A stretch of 53,156 nt of DNA from Clostridia bacterium (GCA_900764105.1 CAAFMS010000003.1:1-53156), one strand, 5' to 3'. Shown: positions 39,814 to 50,700, counted from the stretch's first letter. The notes: generated by a model from the sequence alone, not told the origin. A program made the numbers and translations.

Positions 39814-42800
39814 TTATTCAACCGATACTCTGTACGTTACGTCCGATTCCGTCTTCGTAACTATGAACGAATATTCGAGCGTTCCGTCTTTTTCGTATAT
39901 TACCGAATATCCGTCGAATCCGTCCGTACTCGCAAGTTCTACCGTTTCCCACTCGCCGCTCGCGTTCTTCTTCTCGACTTTGAGTTTCCCGAGTTTTTTA
40001 AGTCCTTTTACTCTTATCGCATAATTGACTTCGCTGTTCTTAATCGCTCCGCCCGAAAGAGTAAATTCCGCAACGCCGTAGGAAGCCGCTCTTACGGTGG
40101 CGATAAAATCGTCCTCGACTACCGCTCCCTTTGTCGCCGTAACCTTTAAAGCCTCGGTAGCGGAATCTTTGTAAACTTTCTCTACGCTCGAAATATCGCT
40201 TTCGCCACTGCCTTTTCCGTAGGGAAGAAGTATTACGTTGACCGTTATTTTATCGCCCGCGGCGAAAGTCGTATTCTCCGCAATCGTGAGCGAACCTCTG
40301 TTGGAATACGCCGAATTTCTCTTTATTCTGTCGTTATAGAAAGCAAGTCCTATATCGCTCGCCTGCCCGTTTACGGTAATCGCGTAGTCTTTGACTATTA
40401 AAGCGAAGTTGCCGCTTTCGTGAATACCGTCTCTCACCATATTGTAGTAGGTGAAATAACTCGAACCTTTATTCAACTTGTAAAGCGTAGGACTCCATTT
40501 GTTGATAATCGAAGTAGTCGATTGAAGTTTTGTACTGTCTATCGAAACGACCTGTTTATTTCCGTTCGCGTCGATATAGGCGGCGTTTTTATAGTAATCG
40601 CCGTTCACTCTCGCGTCGAAACTGAAAATACTGAAATCGGCGTATTTAAGACTCGTCGACTTCTTAAACGAAATTTCGACCGTATAATAGGTTCTTCCCT
40701 CGTCCGTCTGCGGCATTTCAACGTGTCTGTAAACCACGTCGTAACTGCCGTTTTTGGAAGTATACGAATAATTCATATCCGCGTATGTAAGCCCCGAGGA
40801 ACGAATATCCGAACCCTGATAAATTCCGAGGTCGGCTTCGCTCGACGAAAGCGAACTGCCGTTCGACACGCCGTTCAACGCCCCTACCGAGTTGTTTTGT
40901 ATGTCGCTGTGTTTTTCAGAGCCGTCTTCCTCGTAGGTCTGCCCGTCGTTGCTCATTCCTCTGAAATCGGGAAGTATCCACGAACCGACGTCGTCTTTAT
41001 TGAGATAAGTCGAATAGTAAGGGGCGAGACAGTTGGTCTCGGTAACGCCCGTGGACATATGGTAGTAAGACACGTAGTAGGAAATCGACGAAATCTGTTT
41101 AAGCGGATATTTACCCCAATTCTGATACACGTTGACGAGCGAAAATTCAAGAGTTTTGCCCTTCGCGAGTTTCACGGGAAATAAAGTATCGCCGTACATT
41201 TTGTCCGCGGGGTCGTAAATCGGCTCTTCGACTTCGTGGTCAAAATTCTTCATTACTTCGAGACCCATAGGGATTAAAAGATCGTTTTTATCGGTGAGAG
41301 CCGCCCCTTCCAACGGACAAGTGGAATGTACCATAAAGAACACGTCTCTGTCGTCTTTCGCGACCACCTTTATGTTGTCGATATACTTCTTGTCGGGTTC
41401 GCCGTACGCGTCCGCAAAGCCCGAACCCGCGATGTTCATTACGTAATGACCTTTGAGTTTATCGTAACCGACGAAACCCGTGCCGTCCAAAGAAGTCGAA
41501 TGACCCGTGACGGTAATATCGTCGGCTGTAAGGGGATTACGCTCGATTTCGTCCGCCGCCCTCATGCCCGAAAAGTCGTGAGTCGTATCGGTATATACTC
41601 TCGTTCCGAAAGACACTTCGCCGCCCGCTTCGAGCGTTCCGACTTTCTTGACCTGACGGAAATAATAATTGTCGTTATCCTGCATCAACCAAAAGGAACA
41701 GTCGGTCGAGGTATTTATAAACGCAAGTACGCCTACGCCCTCTATATCGAACGCCGCGTAGCGGAATTCGGTGCTGCCGAGAGCGTTGGAAGAATACGAG
41801 GTCGTTATCGTATCGCCGTTTCTTATCTCGAATTTCGCGACCGATGACTTAGGAATCATCGTCTGAAAAGTAACCTGTTTGATAGTACTTACCGCAGACG
41901 AATTGCTGTTTATAAGTCTGTATACCTGATACATTCTGTCCGAATAAACGTGGTAGGTCTTATCGAGATAGAGATTGTCGCCGAAGTTCAGATTGCGAAC
42001 GTTTACTTCGTTGTAATAATAGCCGAGTCTCGTGGTATTAACGTACGGGGCGCACGCTTTTTCGGTCTTGTTGTAACCGTTAGGCCACGTCGTCGATATT
42101 ATGTCCGTACTGTTTTTCGCGTATTTTTCGGTGTTGGAAGTCGTCAGTACGAATACGTCCATAGTGTTTGAAACGTAAGTTCCGCCTTTTAAATTTTTAA
42201 GCGAAGTAACCTGTCTCTGCCCGGCAGTCTCGCTCGCGGGAACGTTTACCGCGTGCGTGAGACTTACGTTTTGATTAGTTATCGTATAATGTTCTTTCGC
42301 GGCGTTGTCGAACGTTCCGTTCACTCCGTTTTCAAGGCTTTTCGCGTATACGAGAGTGTCCGCCATATCCGTTGCTTCGGACAAATCGTACTCGTCGGGA
42401 AAATACGCGTTGGCGGCAACGTTGTAGTTGTACAACGCTTTAAGCAGATTGTCGAAATTCTCCGTCTGCTTGCCCATAGCCATATTCACGTAAGCGATAG
42501 CCGAAACGTTGATTTTGCAGTCGCCTATGCCGAACTCGTACGTTTCGTCGAGGTCTTTCGCCGCTATATTCGATTTTTCAAGATAATAGTTTACCGTACC
42601 GTCTGCGGAAGCGGTCGTTTTGACCGTCGTCGCTTCGCCGTTTACGGTACAGGAAACGCCGCTTAAATTTCCGCCGAGATAAATGCGGATAGATGTCATG
42701 GAAGCGAGTTCGAGGGTTATACCTCTTACCGTAACGCCGCTCGGGAGCGTTCCCGTAATCTCGGGAGCGAAGCCCGTATAGCCTCTGTCCGTCGCGGTCA

Positions 42801-45000
42801 CGGAACCGACCGTTTCGTTTGCAAAATATTTCTCCGCCGAATCGCAATAAGTTTCGAGACCTTCGAGAAGAGCCAAGAGACTTACGTTGTCGGAAAACCT
42901 CGTTTTCGCGACTTCGATATAATCTTTCACGCCTACTTCGGCGGTATAATCGCCTATCTCGAACTTGATTTTGTCGGCGTAATCTTTCGCCGCAACGCCT
43001 ACGGTATAAAGCCTGTTCGCGCCGCTTAAAGTATACTCGGTAAGTTCTTTTCTCACGCTTCCTACCGTCGCGTATACTTTCGATTCGTCAACGACTTTCG
43101 CGTAGATATTGAGTCCGATATTTCCGTCGAGAGATAGCGATACCGACTCGATTTTGTTGTCCGCTTTATACGCGGCGACCGCGATTTTGTCGGCATTATA
43201 ATCGTATACTGTGTCGGCGGTGATTTTTTCGCCGTCGATTGTCCAATAACCGTTGTAACCGTCTTTTGCGGGTACTTCGGGAAGAGTCCCGATTGTCGAA
43301 CCTGCCGTCACGGTCATTTCGGACTGCTCGTACAGATAGAAATCTTTAACGGAGATATTTCCGCCGCCTGCCGTAAGTTGGAATATAAGTCTCTGACTGC
43401 CGCCTTTTGTCGGGGTAAATTCTTTTATATACTCAACGTAAGTGGAGTTGCTGTACCAACCGTTGAAAAACCATTCGTAACCCGGTTCCGTCCCAAGGTT
43501 GATATAAGTGTTATCGCACTTCAATTTGAACCTTACTATATACGTTTTACCGACTTCGAGTTCATACTCCTTTTTCGGAGCGTAGTTCACGGGAGTTCCC
43601 GTCGCAACGGAAGTGTCTCTCGTCATCGTCACGCCGCCGTCCTCGTTCGCAGTCGGAGTATTATACGCCCAATCCGTCGTACTCGCCATATCGTAATCGT
43701 TCAATCTGAAAGTCAAGGTATACTGCTGTTTCATTTCCTCGTATACGGGAACGGCAACTTTGTCCGCTCCGTAGTTGTATACGGTGTCGGCAGTGATTTT
43801 TTCGCCGTCGATAGTCCAGTAACCGTCATACCCCTCTTTTACGGGAACCTCGGGCAGAGTTCCTACCGCTTTTCCTTCTTCAATCTTGAACGTATCAATT
43901 ATTTCGGAAACTATTATATTCCTGAATTGAAGCGGTATATCTTTATACTCTTCGTCCACCTGCAACGTTACTCTGTCTTTATTTGTCGTCGCTACAAAAG
44001 TTCCTTCAAGCGTTTGCCACGCGTCGGTTGCTCCGATTGTGCCTATCAGGTTCCATTTATTATACGTGTTGTAAAGACGGAACTTTGACGTCTTTCCGCT
44101 TTCTGCGGTCTTGTACTCTATTTTTATTCCGTAAGACTTGCCCTCGACGGCCGTCAGGCTGCAATATGCTGTTTTCCCCGCCGCAGAAAAATCAACGGTT
44201 ATTGTGTCTTCGCTTTGTGTAATGCCGTTCGCGTTACCGCTGTGAGCGAACCACCCGTTCATAGAATTCGTTATCGAATCGCCGGGGTTAGCAAACGTCA
44301 GACGGTAAGATTTAACGTAAGTCGGAACCGCGATTTTGTCCACTCCGTAATTATATACCGTTTCCGCGGTTATCTTTTCGCCGTCGATAGTCCAGTAACC
44401 CTCACACCCCTCTTTTACGGGAACCTCGGGAAGAGTTCCGATAGCCGAACCAGCCGTTACGGTCATTTCAGTAGTTTCGTAAAAAATTACATTTTTGAAT
44501 TGAACAACAGACTCTTCGGTAGTGTTGGGGTTCTGAATTATAAAAGTATCGGCGTCGATTGCCGCGGTAAACGTGGTAGTATAGGTCGCCCATTCGTCTC
44601 CCGAAGAAATCCAATCTTTTATCAGTTTCCAACTGCTACCTTTATAAAAAATGTGGAATTTACCACCTCCGCTTACTTTTTTATATTCGACAGAAATGCT
44701 GTAAGTTTTCCCCGCCGTAAGATTTACGCCGTCGCAGTATGCAACATTGCCCGCCGCCGAGAAATCGACGGTTATCAAATCGCCACTCTGCGTAATGTCG
44801 TTCGCCTTACCGCTTTCAGACCGCCACCCCTCCATAGACTTGGTGATAGATTCCCTTTCGTTCGACTTGAACGACAAAGTGTACGTTTCTGCGGCTGCCC
44901 ATATCGAACTTACGCCCGACGACATAAACGCCGCCCCTGCGAATGTGAGAAAACAGATAATGAGAATTATCAGCGTCACATTCTTTCTTGTTCTCGTCAT
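39814..45000 (-). CDS. Giant secreted modular protein with three CBM/InlB modules and an unknown C-terminal module
   Basis: A 1728-aa protein with a signal peptide (MTRTRKNVTLIILIICFLTF, cleavage near 36). Three CBM-like plus InlB-like modules follow (about 38-228, 230-422, 427-612), each ending with YWTIDGEKITAETVYNYG or close to it. Residues ~615-870 are a different region (LDGNIGLNIYAKVVD, YADKIKFEIGDYTAEVG, AIAYVNMAMGKQTENF). Residues ~905-1728 match the operon's 863-aa lipoprotein (WGKYPLKQISSISYYVSYYH, GSDIRSSGLTYADMNYSY). No anchor motif or membrane tail is present, so it may be released or held non-covalently. Ribosome binding site GGAGG. Likely a glycan-binding or processing surface factor (inference). 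Confidence 0.9.
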   Translation of the reverse strand: MTRTRKNVTLIILIICFLTFAGAAFMSSGVSSIWAAAETYTLSFKSNERESITKSMEGWRSESGKANDITQSGDLITVDFSAAGNVAYCDGVNLTAGKTYSISVEYKKVSGGGKFHIFYKGSSWKLIKDWISSGDEWATYTTTFTAAIDADTFIIQNPNTTEESVVQFKNVIFYETTEMTVTAGSAIGTLPEVPVKEGCEGYWTIDGEKITAETVYNYGVDKIAVPTYVKSYRLTFANPGDSITNSMNGWFAHSGNANGITQSEDTITVDFSAAGKTAYCSLTAVEGKSYGIKIEYKTAESGKTSKFRLYNTYNKWNLIGTIGATDAWQTLEGTFVATTNKDRVTLQVDEEYKDIPLQFRNIIVSEIIDTFKIEEGKAVGTLPEVPVKEGYDGYWTIDGEKITADTVYNYGADKVAVPVYEEMKQQYTLTFRLNDYDMASTTDWAYNTPTANEDGGVTMTRDTSVATGTPVNYAPKKEYELEVGKTYIVRFKLKCDNTYINLGTEPGYEWFFNGWYSNSTYVEYIKEFTPTKGGSQRLIFQLTAGGGNISVKDFYLYEQSEMTVTAGSTIGTLPEVPAKDGYNGYWTIDGEKITADTVYDYNADKIAVAAYKADNKIESVSLSLDGNIGLNIYAKVVDESKVYATVGSVRKELTEYTLSGANRLYTVGVAAKDYADKIKFEIGDYTAEVGVKDYIEVAKTRFSDNVSLLALLEGLETYCDSAEKYFANETVGSVTATDRGYTGFAPEITGTLPSGVTVRGITLELASMTSIRIYLGGNLSGVSCTVNGEATTVKTTASADGTVNYYLEKSNIAAKDLDETYEFGIGDCKINVSAIAYVNMAMGKQTENFDNLLKALYNYNVAANAYFPDEYDLSEATDMADTLVYAKSLENGVNGTFDNAAKEHYTITNQNVSLTHAVNVPASETAGQRQVTSLKNLKGGTYVSNTMDVFVLTTSNTEKYAKNSTDIISTTWPNGYNKTEKACAPYVNTTRLGYYYNEVNVRNLNFGDNLYLDKTYHVYSDRMYQVYRLINSNSSAVSTIKQVTFQTMIPKSSVAKFEIRNGDTITTSYSSNALGSTEFRYAAFDIEGVGVLAFINTSTDCSFWLMQDNDNYYFRQVKKVGTLEAGGEVSFGTRVYTDTTHDFSGMRAADEIERNPLTADDITVTGHSTSLDGTGFVGYDKLKGHYVMNIAGSGFADAYGEPDKKYIDNIKVVAKDDRDVFFMVHSTCPLEGAALTDKNDLLIPMGLEVMKNFDHEVEEPIYDPADKMYGDTLFPVKLAKGKTLEFSLVNVYQNWGKYPLKQISSISYYVSYYHMSTGVTETNCLAPYYSTYLNKDDVGSWILPDFRGMSNDGQTYEEDGSEKHSDIQNNSVGALNGVSNGSSLSSSEADLGIYQGSDIRSSGLTYADMNYSYTSKNGSYDVVYRHVEMPQTDEGRTYYTVEISFKKSTSLKYADFSIFSFDARVNGDYYKNAAYIDANGNKQVVSIDSTKLQSTTSIINKWSPTLYKLNKGSSYFTYYNMVRDGIHESGNFALIVKDYAITVNGQASDIGLAFYNDRIKRNSAYSNRGSLTIAENTTFAAGDKITVNVILLPYGKGSGESDISSVEKVYKDSATEALKVTATKGAVVEDDFIATVRAASYGVAEFTLSGGAIKNSEVNYAIRVKGLKKLGKLKVEKKNASGEWETVELASTDGFDGYSVIYEKDGTLEYSFIVTKTESDVTYRVSVE

Positions 45001-45167
45001 TTTTGCCTCCTGTTTATCCGCTTATTCCGCGGAATTTTTCTTTTTTCCCATTTAAGAGTATTCCTTTCGTCGAAGGCGAAAGGAGGGGTATACCCCTCGA
45101 AAAAGCCCGCGGAATCATATCGCAATCGCGCGGTCGGGCATACTCCCACTTACTTTTTTTCAGCATC

Positions 45168-45234
45168 ATCTTACACTATTTTTTCACGTTTGACAATACT
45201 GTAAAAAGACTTCTTTTTGTGCTAAACCGACTTT
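45168..45234 (-). promoter_or_regulatory. Promoter and shared 27-bp box of the 1728-aa gene
   Basis: On the minus strand, -35 TTGTCA (45191-45196), 17-bp spacer ending GTGAAAAAATAGTG, -10 TAAGAT (45168-45173). The 27-bp box at 45208-45234 is identical to that at 39134-39160 and lies the same 11 bp from the -35. The leader to the ATG at 45000 is about 160 nt. Confidence 0.75.
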
Positions 45235-45400
45235 CTTAGACTAAAAAATTTTCATCTTACAGCGTAGCCGAATGACAATATATGTCACGCGCGAGGGATC
45301 GTTTTTCGTCATTAGAAGAATTTTCACGGCGATTTATTACGGCTAATTATATTAGCGGCAATATTTTTGCAGTAATTCAGACAAATTTTTATTTTTAACT

Positions 45401-45475
45401 GACCTCTATCGTCTTGACTTTCATTTCATTCCGTCAAGCCACTTCACCTCGGCGGCATAGCCGCCGATAGAGGTC
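45401..45475. repeat. 75-bp element with 11-bp terminal inverted repeats
   Basis: GACCTCTATCG at 45401-45411 is mirrored by CGATAGAGGTC at 45465-45475. The interior (GTCTTGACTTTCATTTCATT, then CCGTCAAGCCACTTCACC) recurs inverted near 53043-53090. It looks like a compact family-A copy. Besides this and the terminator at 45496-45530, 45235-45718 contains nothing recognisable. Confidence 0.75.
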
Positions 45476-45488
45476 TGACAAATAGCAT

Positions 45489-45530
45489 AAAAAAAGACCG
45501 CAAACCTATCTTTTTGATAGATTTGCAGTC
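45489..45530 (-). terminator. Terminator of the RluA-type synthase gene
   Basis: A 15-bp stem (45496-45510 with 45516-45530, one G-U-type mismatch, loop TTTTT) followed on the minus strand by TTTTTTTATGC. It lies about 190 bp past the stop. Confidence 0.75.
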
Positions 45531-45718
45531 GTTCCCTCTCTTTTTTGTTCTATCCTATAAACCATAATTTGTATTTTTCTATAAGATTGTAGTCGAAACG
45601 TTCGGAAAAACCTATCCGCTTATCGCCCTTTCCTATCCTCTCTGCCGTCGTATGAAAAGAAAGCGCGCGAATGTAAATCGGTTACGAATTTTTCCGTAAA
45701 AAAGCGTTTCGTATTATT

Positions 45719-46432
45719 TTAAACTTCTATAACCTTGGAAGTGTCGAAGTATTTCCACGGGGTTATATCCGCAGGGGGCTGAATTTTAAAGCACATTCTC
45801 TCTTTCGATACGGGGTGCGTAAACGAAAGGGACACAGCCCAGAGCGCGAGAAAACCCTTTTTCGCCTTTTCGCCGCCGTAACGCATATCGCCGTATACGG
45901 GCGTTCCGAGGTGGGACATCTGCACCCTTATCTGATGACTTCTGCCCGTGTGTAATTTGATCTCCGCAAGCGACAAGCCGTCCTTTTCCTCTAAGATCCT
46001 GTATTCGAGTTCGGCAAACTTCGCCCCTTCCGTTCCCATAGGACAAACGTAAACCATATTGTTCACGGCGTTCTTTTTGAGATAATCGGTAAGCGTCGCT
46101 TTCTTCTCTTTCGGCGACCCGACGAGTACCGCCGCGTACTTCTTTTCAAAATCGCCGCTTCTCATCTGCTCGGAAAGTCTTGAAGCCGCCTTGGAACTCT
46201 TCGCGTATACCATTACGCCGCCTGTCGGACGGTCGAGTCTGTGAACGAGTCCGACGTACACGTTGCCCGTCTTATGCTCTCTTTCTCTGATATGCTCCTT
46301 TATTATACTAAGCATATCGGTATCTTTCGTCTCGTCCTCGCAAGAGGGAACGTTCTGCGGTTTCATCACGACTATAACGTGATTATCCTCGTAAAGGACT
46401 ATAAGGTCGTCTGTCTGCATCTGTTTTTCCAT
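45719..46432 (-). CDS. RluA-family RNA pseudouridine synthase
   Basis: A 237-aa enzyme that isomerises uridine to pseudouridine in rRNA or tRNA. The active-site motif is VGLVHRLDRPTGGVMV with the catalytic Asp of HRLD (near residue 67). KLHTGRSHQIRVQMSHLGTP and a KKYAAVLVG motif are also present. It lacks an N-terminal S4 domain, so it resembles the short RluA/YqcB-like group; which uridine is modified is not clear. It lies 71 bp after an rRNA methyltransferase gene on the same strand. Confidence 0.92.
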   Translation of the reverse strand: MEKQMQTDDLIVLYEDNHVIVVMKPQNVPSCEDETKDTDMLSIIKEHIREREHKTGNVYVGLVHRLDRPTGGVMVYAKSSKAASRLSEQMRSGDFEKKYAAVLVGSPKEKKATLTDYLKKNAVNNMVYVCPMGTEGAKFAELEYRILEEKDGLSLAEIKLHTGRSHQIRVQMSHLGTPVYGDMRYGGEKAKKGFLALWAVSLSFTHPVSKERMCFKIQPPADITPWKYFDTSKVIEV

Positions 46433-46503
46433 TTATTCTATCTCCGATTTTCGTCTTTAATCGACTTATAGACGGGTTTATTCGTAGTGTTGTAAAATTT
46501 TTC

Positions 46504-47382
46504 TTATTTTTCGGCTTGTTTTTCGCCTATAAACATTCCGCTCGCGCCGCACGGAAGGTCGATACCTTCCTCGGTTTTGATTCCCACTTCGTAAGCCTCG
46601 ATTTCACCCTTGTATTTTTTGCCTACTGTGAGCGAAAGTATGTTTTTCAGAACCATGGGTTGAAGCCCCGTCGTGTAACTGTTTATCAAAAAGAATAGCG
46701 GATTGTCCGAAAGAACGCCCGTGCAAAGTTCTACGAGGGGGTAAAGTTCGCTTTCGATTTTCCACATTTCGCCGTTAGGACCTCTGCCGTAACTCGGGGG
46801 GTCCATTATCACCGCGTCGTACTTTCTTCCCCGTCTGATTTCTCTCTGAACGAATTTCTTACAATCGTCTATGATAAATCTCGCGGGTTTATCGCTAAGA
46901 CCCGAAAGTCTGACGTTTTCACCCGCTCTTTCGACCATGCCCTTGCTCGCGTCAACGTGGCATACGCTCGCCCCTGCGTTAAGACACGCAACGGTCGCGC
47001 CGCCCGTATAAGCAAAGAGATTGAGTACGCTTACAGGTCTCCCCGCGTTTTCGATTAGTTCGGACATTCTGTCCCAGTTGACCGCCTGTTCGGGGAAAAG
47101 TCCGGTATGTTTAAAGCCCATGGGTTTTACGAGGAACTTTAAATCGCCGTAACTCACCGTCCACTGCTCGGGCATTTTTTTAAGAATCTGCCAACCTCCG
47201 CCGCCCTTATCGCTGCGGTTATATATCGCGTTTAACGACTTATAGGCTGACATATCGGTTTGCGACTTCCATATAACCTGCGGGTCGGGACGAAGGAGAA
47301 CGACGTCTTTCCAACGTTCGAGTTTCTGCCCGTCTCCCGTGGCGATTATAGAATAGTCTTTCCATTTATCGGCTATTTTCAT
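46504..47382 (-). CDS. Class I SAM-dependent methyltransferase, RlmI/RlmK-like
   Basis: A 292-aa methyltransferase like the catalytic domain of 23S rRNA m5C1962 methyltransferase RlmI. Motif I is NLFAYTGGATVACLNAGA (near residue 121), followed by VDASKGMVERA, and motif IV is IMDPPSYGRG. The N-terminal PUA domain of RlmI is missing or replaced by a short ~85-residue region. No ribosome binding site precedes the ATG; TATTAT (47387-47392) lies 4 nt before it, which would give a leaderless mRNA. The target is probably rRNA (inference). Confidence 0.88.
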   Translation of the reverse strand: MKIADKWKDYSIIATGDGQKLERWKDVVLLRPDPQVIWKSQTDMSAYKSLNAIYNRSDKGGGGWQILKKMPEQWTVSYGDLKFLVKPMGFKHTGLFPEQAVNWDRMSELIENAGRPVSVLNLFAYTGGATVACLNAGASVCHVDASKGMVERAGENVRLSGLSDKPARFIIDDCKKFVQREIRRGRKYDAVIMDPPSYGRGPNGEMWKIESELYPLVELCTGVLSDNPLFFLINSYTTGLQPMVLKNILSLTVGKKYKGEIEAYEVGIKTEEGIDLPCGASGMFIGEKQAEK

Positions 47383-47735
47383 ATATATAATACCATTTTG
47401 TTTTTTTCAAAGTTCTTGCGAGACGCCGAGAAAAAGCGGATTGGCGGGTTCAAACGCAATCACCTGTGGTTAGAGGATAAAATAAACGAACGTCTAATTG
47501 TCCCCTATCGTCAAAATCTCGCTCACGCTCGATTTTGCCACTTCCCCCGAAGGAGGAAGCAAAATATAAACTTGCCGCAAGGCAAATTTCAGCCACTCTT
47601 GCCTTCCCCTTTGGGGAAGGGGGACCGCTTGCGGTGGAAGAGGTCTTACGTTTTTCAAGATTTTGCAAACGCCTCTGTCTTTATGTTTCAATAGCCCTTT
47701 TGTCACGGTTTGCCGTGCCGGGACGCCTATTATCG
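47383..47735. repeat. Non-coding gap with family A and C repeats
   Basis: Between ileS and the methyltransferase gene lie CCCCTATCGTCAAAATC...CCACTTCCCCCGAAGGAGGAAGC (about 47500-47560), the palindrome CTTGCCGCAAGGCAA (47571-47585) and a family-A piece (CTTCCCCTTTGGGGAAGGGG...GGAAGAGGTC). No gene is seen. Confidence 0.7.
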
Positions 47736-50700
47736 TTAAATCTTCTTAACGCCCAAAACAACTTTGTCGCCGTTTATATCGAAGTCTTTTACATAACCGT
47801 CGGGCGTTTCCGTTATCTCTTCGGCAAGTACGTCCGATTTTATCTCGTCCGCCTTTTCTTTCAGCACCCTTTCCGCTACGCCCTCGGCTTTATATCCGAG
47901 TACTATTCTGTCCGTAACGTTAAATCCCGCTTCTTTTCTCATATTCTGAATACGCGAAACGAGTTCTCTTACCGCGCCTTCCAAAAGAAGTTCTTCGGTA
48001 ACGTGTACGTCCAGAACTACCGTAAGTCCGTCCGAACTCTCCGAAACGAATCCTTCCGACGGCTCGCTCGAAATAAGCAAATCGTCGATTGTAAACTCGA
48101 CTTCCGTATCGCCGAGTTTGGTCTTGTAAGTTCCGCCGCCCTTTACGCACGCGACAACTTCCGCCGCGTTACAGGTATCGAGGAAGTTTCTGATTGCCCC
48201 GAGCGCCTTGCCGTATTTCGGCCCTAAGGTTTTAAGTTGCGGTTTCAGTTTATACGTTACGAACGCCGACGCGTCGTGAAGTACTTCGAACTCCTTTATG
48301 TTGAGTTCGTCTTTCGCTATATTGTAAAGTCCTTCGGTAAGGTTTACCTTCCTGTCGGTAGCGACGTAGAGTTTTTTAAGCGGCTGACGATTTTTGATAT
48401 TGCTGCCGTTTCTCGCCGCTCTTCCGAGCGCGACTATCTCCAAAACGTCCTCCATTCCCTTTTCGAGTTCTTCGTCGATCATACTCTCGTCCGCGACGGG
48501 ATAAGAACACAAATGTACGGATATAGGTTCGTTATCGAAGAATTCGGGTACCAAATTCCCGTACATACTCTCCGCCATGAACGGAACGTACGGGGCGGCT
48601 ACTTTGCACAGCGTAACGAGTACGGTATAAAGCGTGGTATACGCCGCCGCCTTGTCCTCGGTCATTCCGCTGCCCCAATATCTCTCTCTGCCGCGACGAA
48701 CGTACCAGTTGGAAAGTTCGTCCGTGAAGTCCTGAATATATCTCGCCGTCTCGAAAGTCTTGTATTCGGCAAGTCCTTTATCGACTACCTTTATAAGAGT
48801 GTTGAGTTTGGACAATACCCACTTGTCCATAAGCGTGAGTTTGCATTTTTTAATATCGTATTTCGACGGGTCGTATTTGTCGATGTCCGCGTACAGCACG
48901 AAAAACGCGTAGGTGTTCCAGAGCGTTCCCATAAATTTACGCTGACCTTCGGAAACCGCCTCTTCGTAGAATCTCGACGGAAGCCACGGCGCGCTGCTCG
49001 TGTAGAAGTACCATCTGATAGCGTCCGCGCCCTGTTTGTCGAGAACCGACCACGGGTCTACAACGTTACCTAAATGCTTGGACATCTTAATGCCGTTTTT
49101 GTCGTTGACGTGTCCGAGAACTATACAATTCTTAAAGGGCGATTTGCCGAAAAGCAAGGTGGAAATCGTGAGAAGAGTGTAGAACCAGCCTCTCGTCTGA
49201 TCTACCGCTTCGGAAATGAAGTCCGCGGGAAAATGCTTCTCGAAAAGTTCCTTGTTCTCGAACGGATAATGGAACTGAGCGAACGGCATCGAACCCGAGT
49301 CGAACCAACAGTCGATAACCTCTTTTACCCTCTTCATCTTGCCGCCGCATTTCGGACATTTGCAGGTCGGAACGTCGATGTACGGACGGTGAAGTTCTAT
49401 ATCGCCCTCTATTCCGCACATTTCTTTGAGTTCCTTTTTGGAACCCATAACGTGAATTTCGCCGCAGTCCTCGCATACCCACACGGGAAGCGGAGTACCC
49501 CAATATCTCTCTCTCGAAAGTCCCCAGTCGATGACGTTTTCGAGGAAGTTGCCCATTCTGCCCGTTCCGATAGTCTCGGGCATCCAGTTTACCGACTTGT
49601 TAGAGGCGATAAGTTGTTCTTTTATCGCGGTGGTCTTTATGAACCAACTCGACCTTGCGTAATACAAAAGCGGAGTGTTGCATCTCCAACAGAAGGGATA
49701 ACTATGCTCGAAAAGTACGTCTTTGAAAAGAACGCCGCTTTCTTTAAGGTCTTTTATGATAAGTTTGTCGGCGTCTTTTACGAACATTCCCTTATAGGGT
49801 TCGACGGCGTCGATAAATCTGCCCCTGTCGTTTACCATCTGTACGAACGGAAGTTTGTATTTCTTGCCGACGAGCGAGTCGTCCTCGCCGAACGCGGGGG
49901 CGATATGAACTATTCCCGTACCGTCGGTAAGCGTGACGTAAGGATCGTTTACGACGTAAAACGCCTTTTCTTTAAACGTTCCCAAAGCGTAAGGGAACAT
50001 GGGTTCGTACTCGGTATATTCGTAATCCTTGCCCTTCTTTCTCGAAATTATTTCGTAGTCCTCGAAAAGAGTCGGCACCAACGCCTCGGCGAGGACGTAA
50101 GTCTCGTCGCCGACTTTGATTTCCACATAATCGTATTCCGCGTTCATACAAAGGGCGACGTTGGACGGAAGAGTCCACGGAGTGGTCGTCCAGACGAGAA
50201 AGTACGCGTTGTCTTTTCCCTTGATTTTAAATTTGACGTAAACCGACTTTTCCTTTACGTCCTTATAGCCCTGCGCGACTTCGTGCGAGGAAAGGGCGGT
50301 TCCGCAACGGGGGCAGTACGGCACGATTTTATAGCCTTTGTACAAAAGCCCTTTTTCGGCTATCGTTTTGAGCGCCCACCACACCGACTCGATATAATTG
50401 TCGTCGTAGGTAACGTAGGGGTGTTCCATATCCACCCAGTAGCCGAGACGGTCGCTCATTTTCTTCCATTCGTCGGTATACTTCCACACCGACTGTTTAC
50501 ACTCTTTGATGAACGGCTCGATACCGTATTTTTCTATGTCCTGTTTGCCGTCGAGACCGAGTTTTTTCTCGATTTCGAGTTCGACGGGAAGACCGTGAGT
50601 ATCCCAGCCCGCTTTTCTCAGAACGTGCTTGCCCTTCATGGTCTGATACCTCGGAATAATATCCTTCATGACGCGCGTTAAAACGTGACCGATATGCGGT

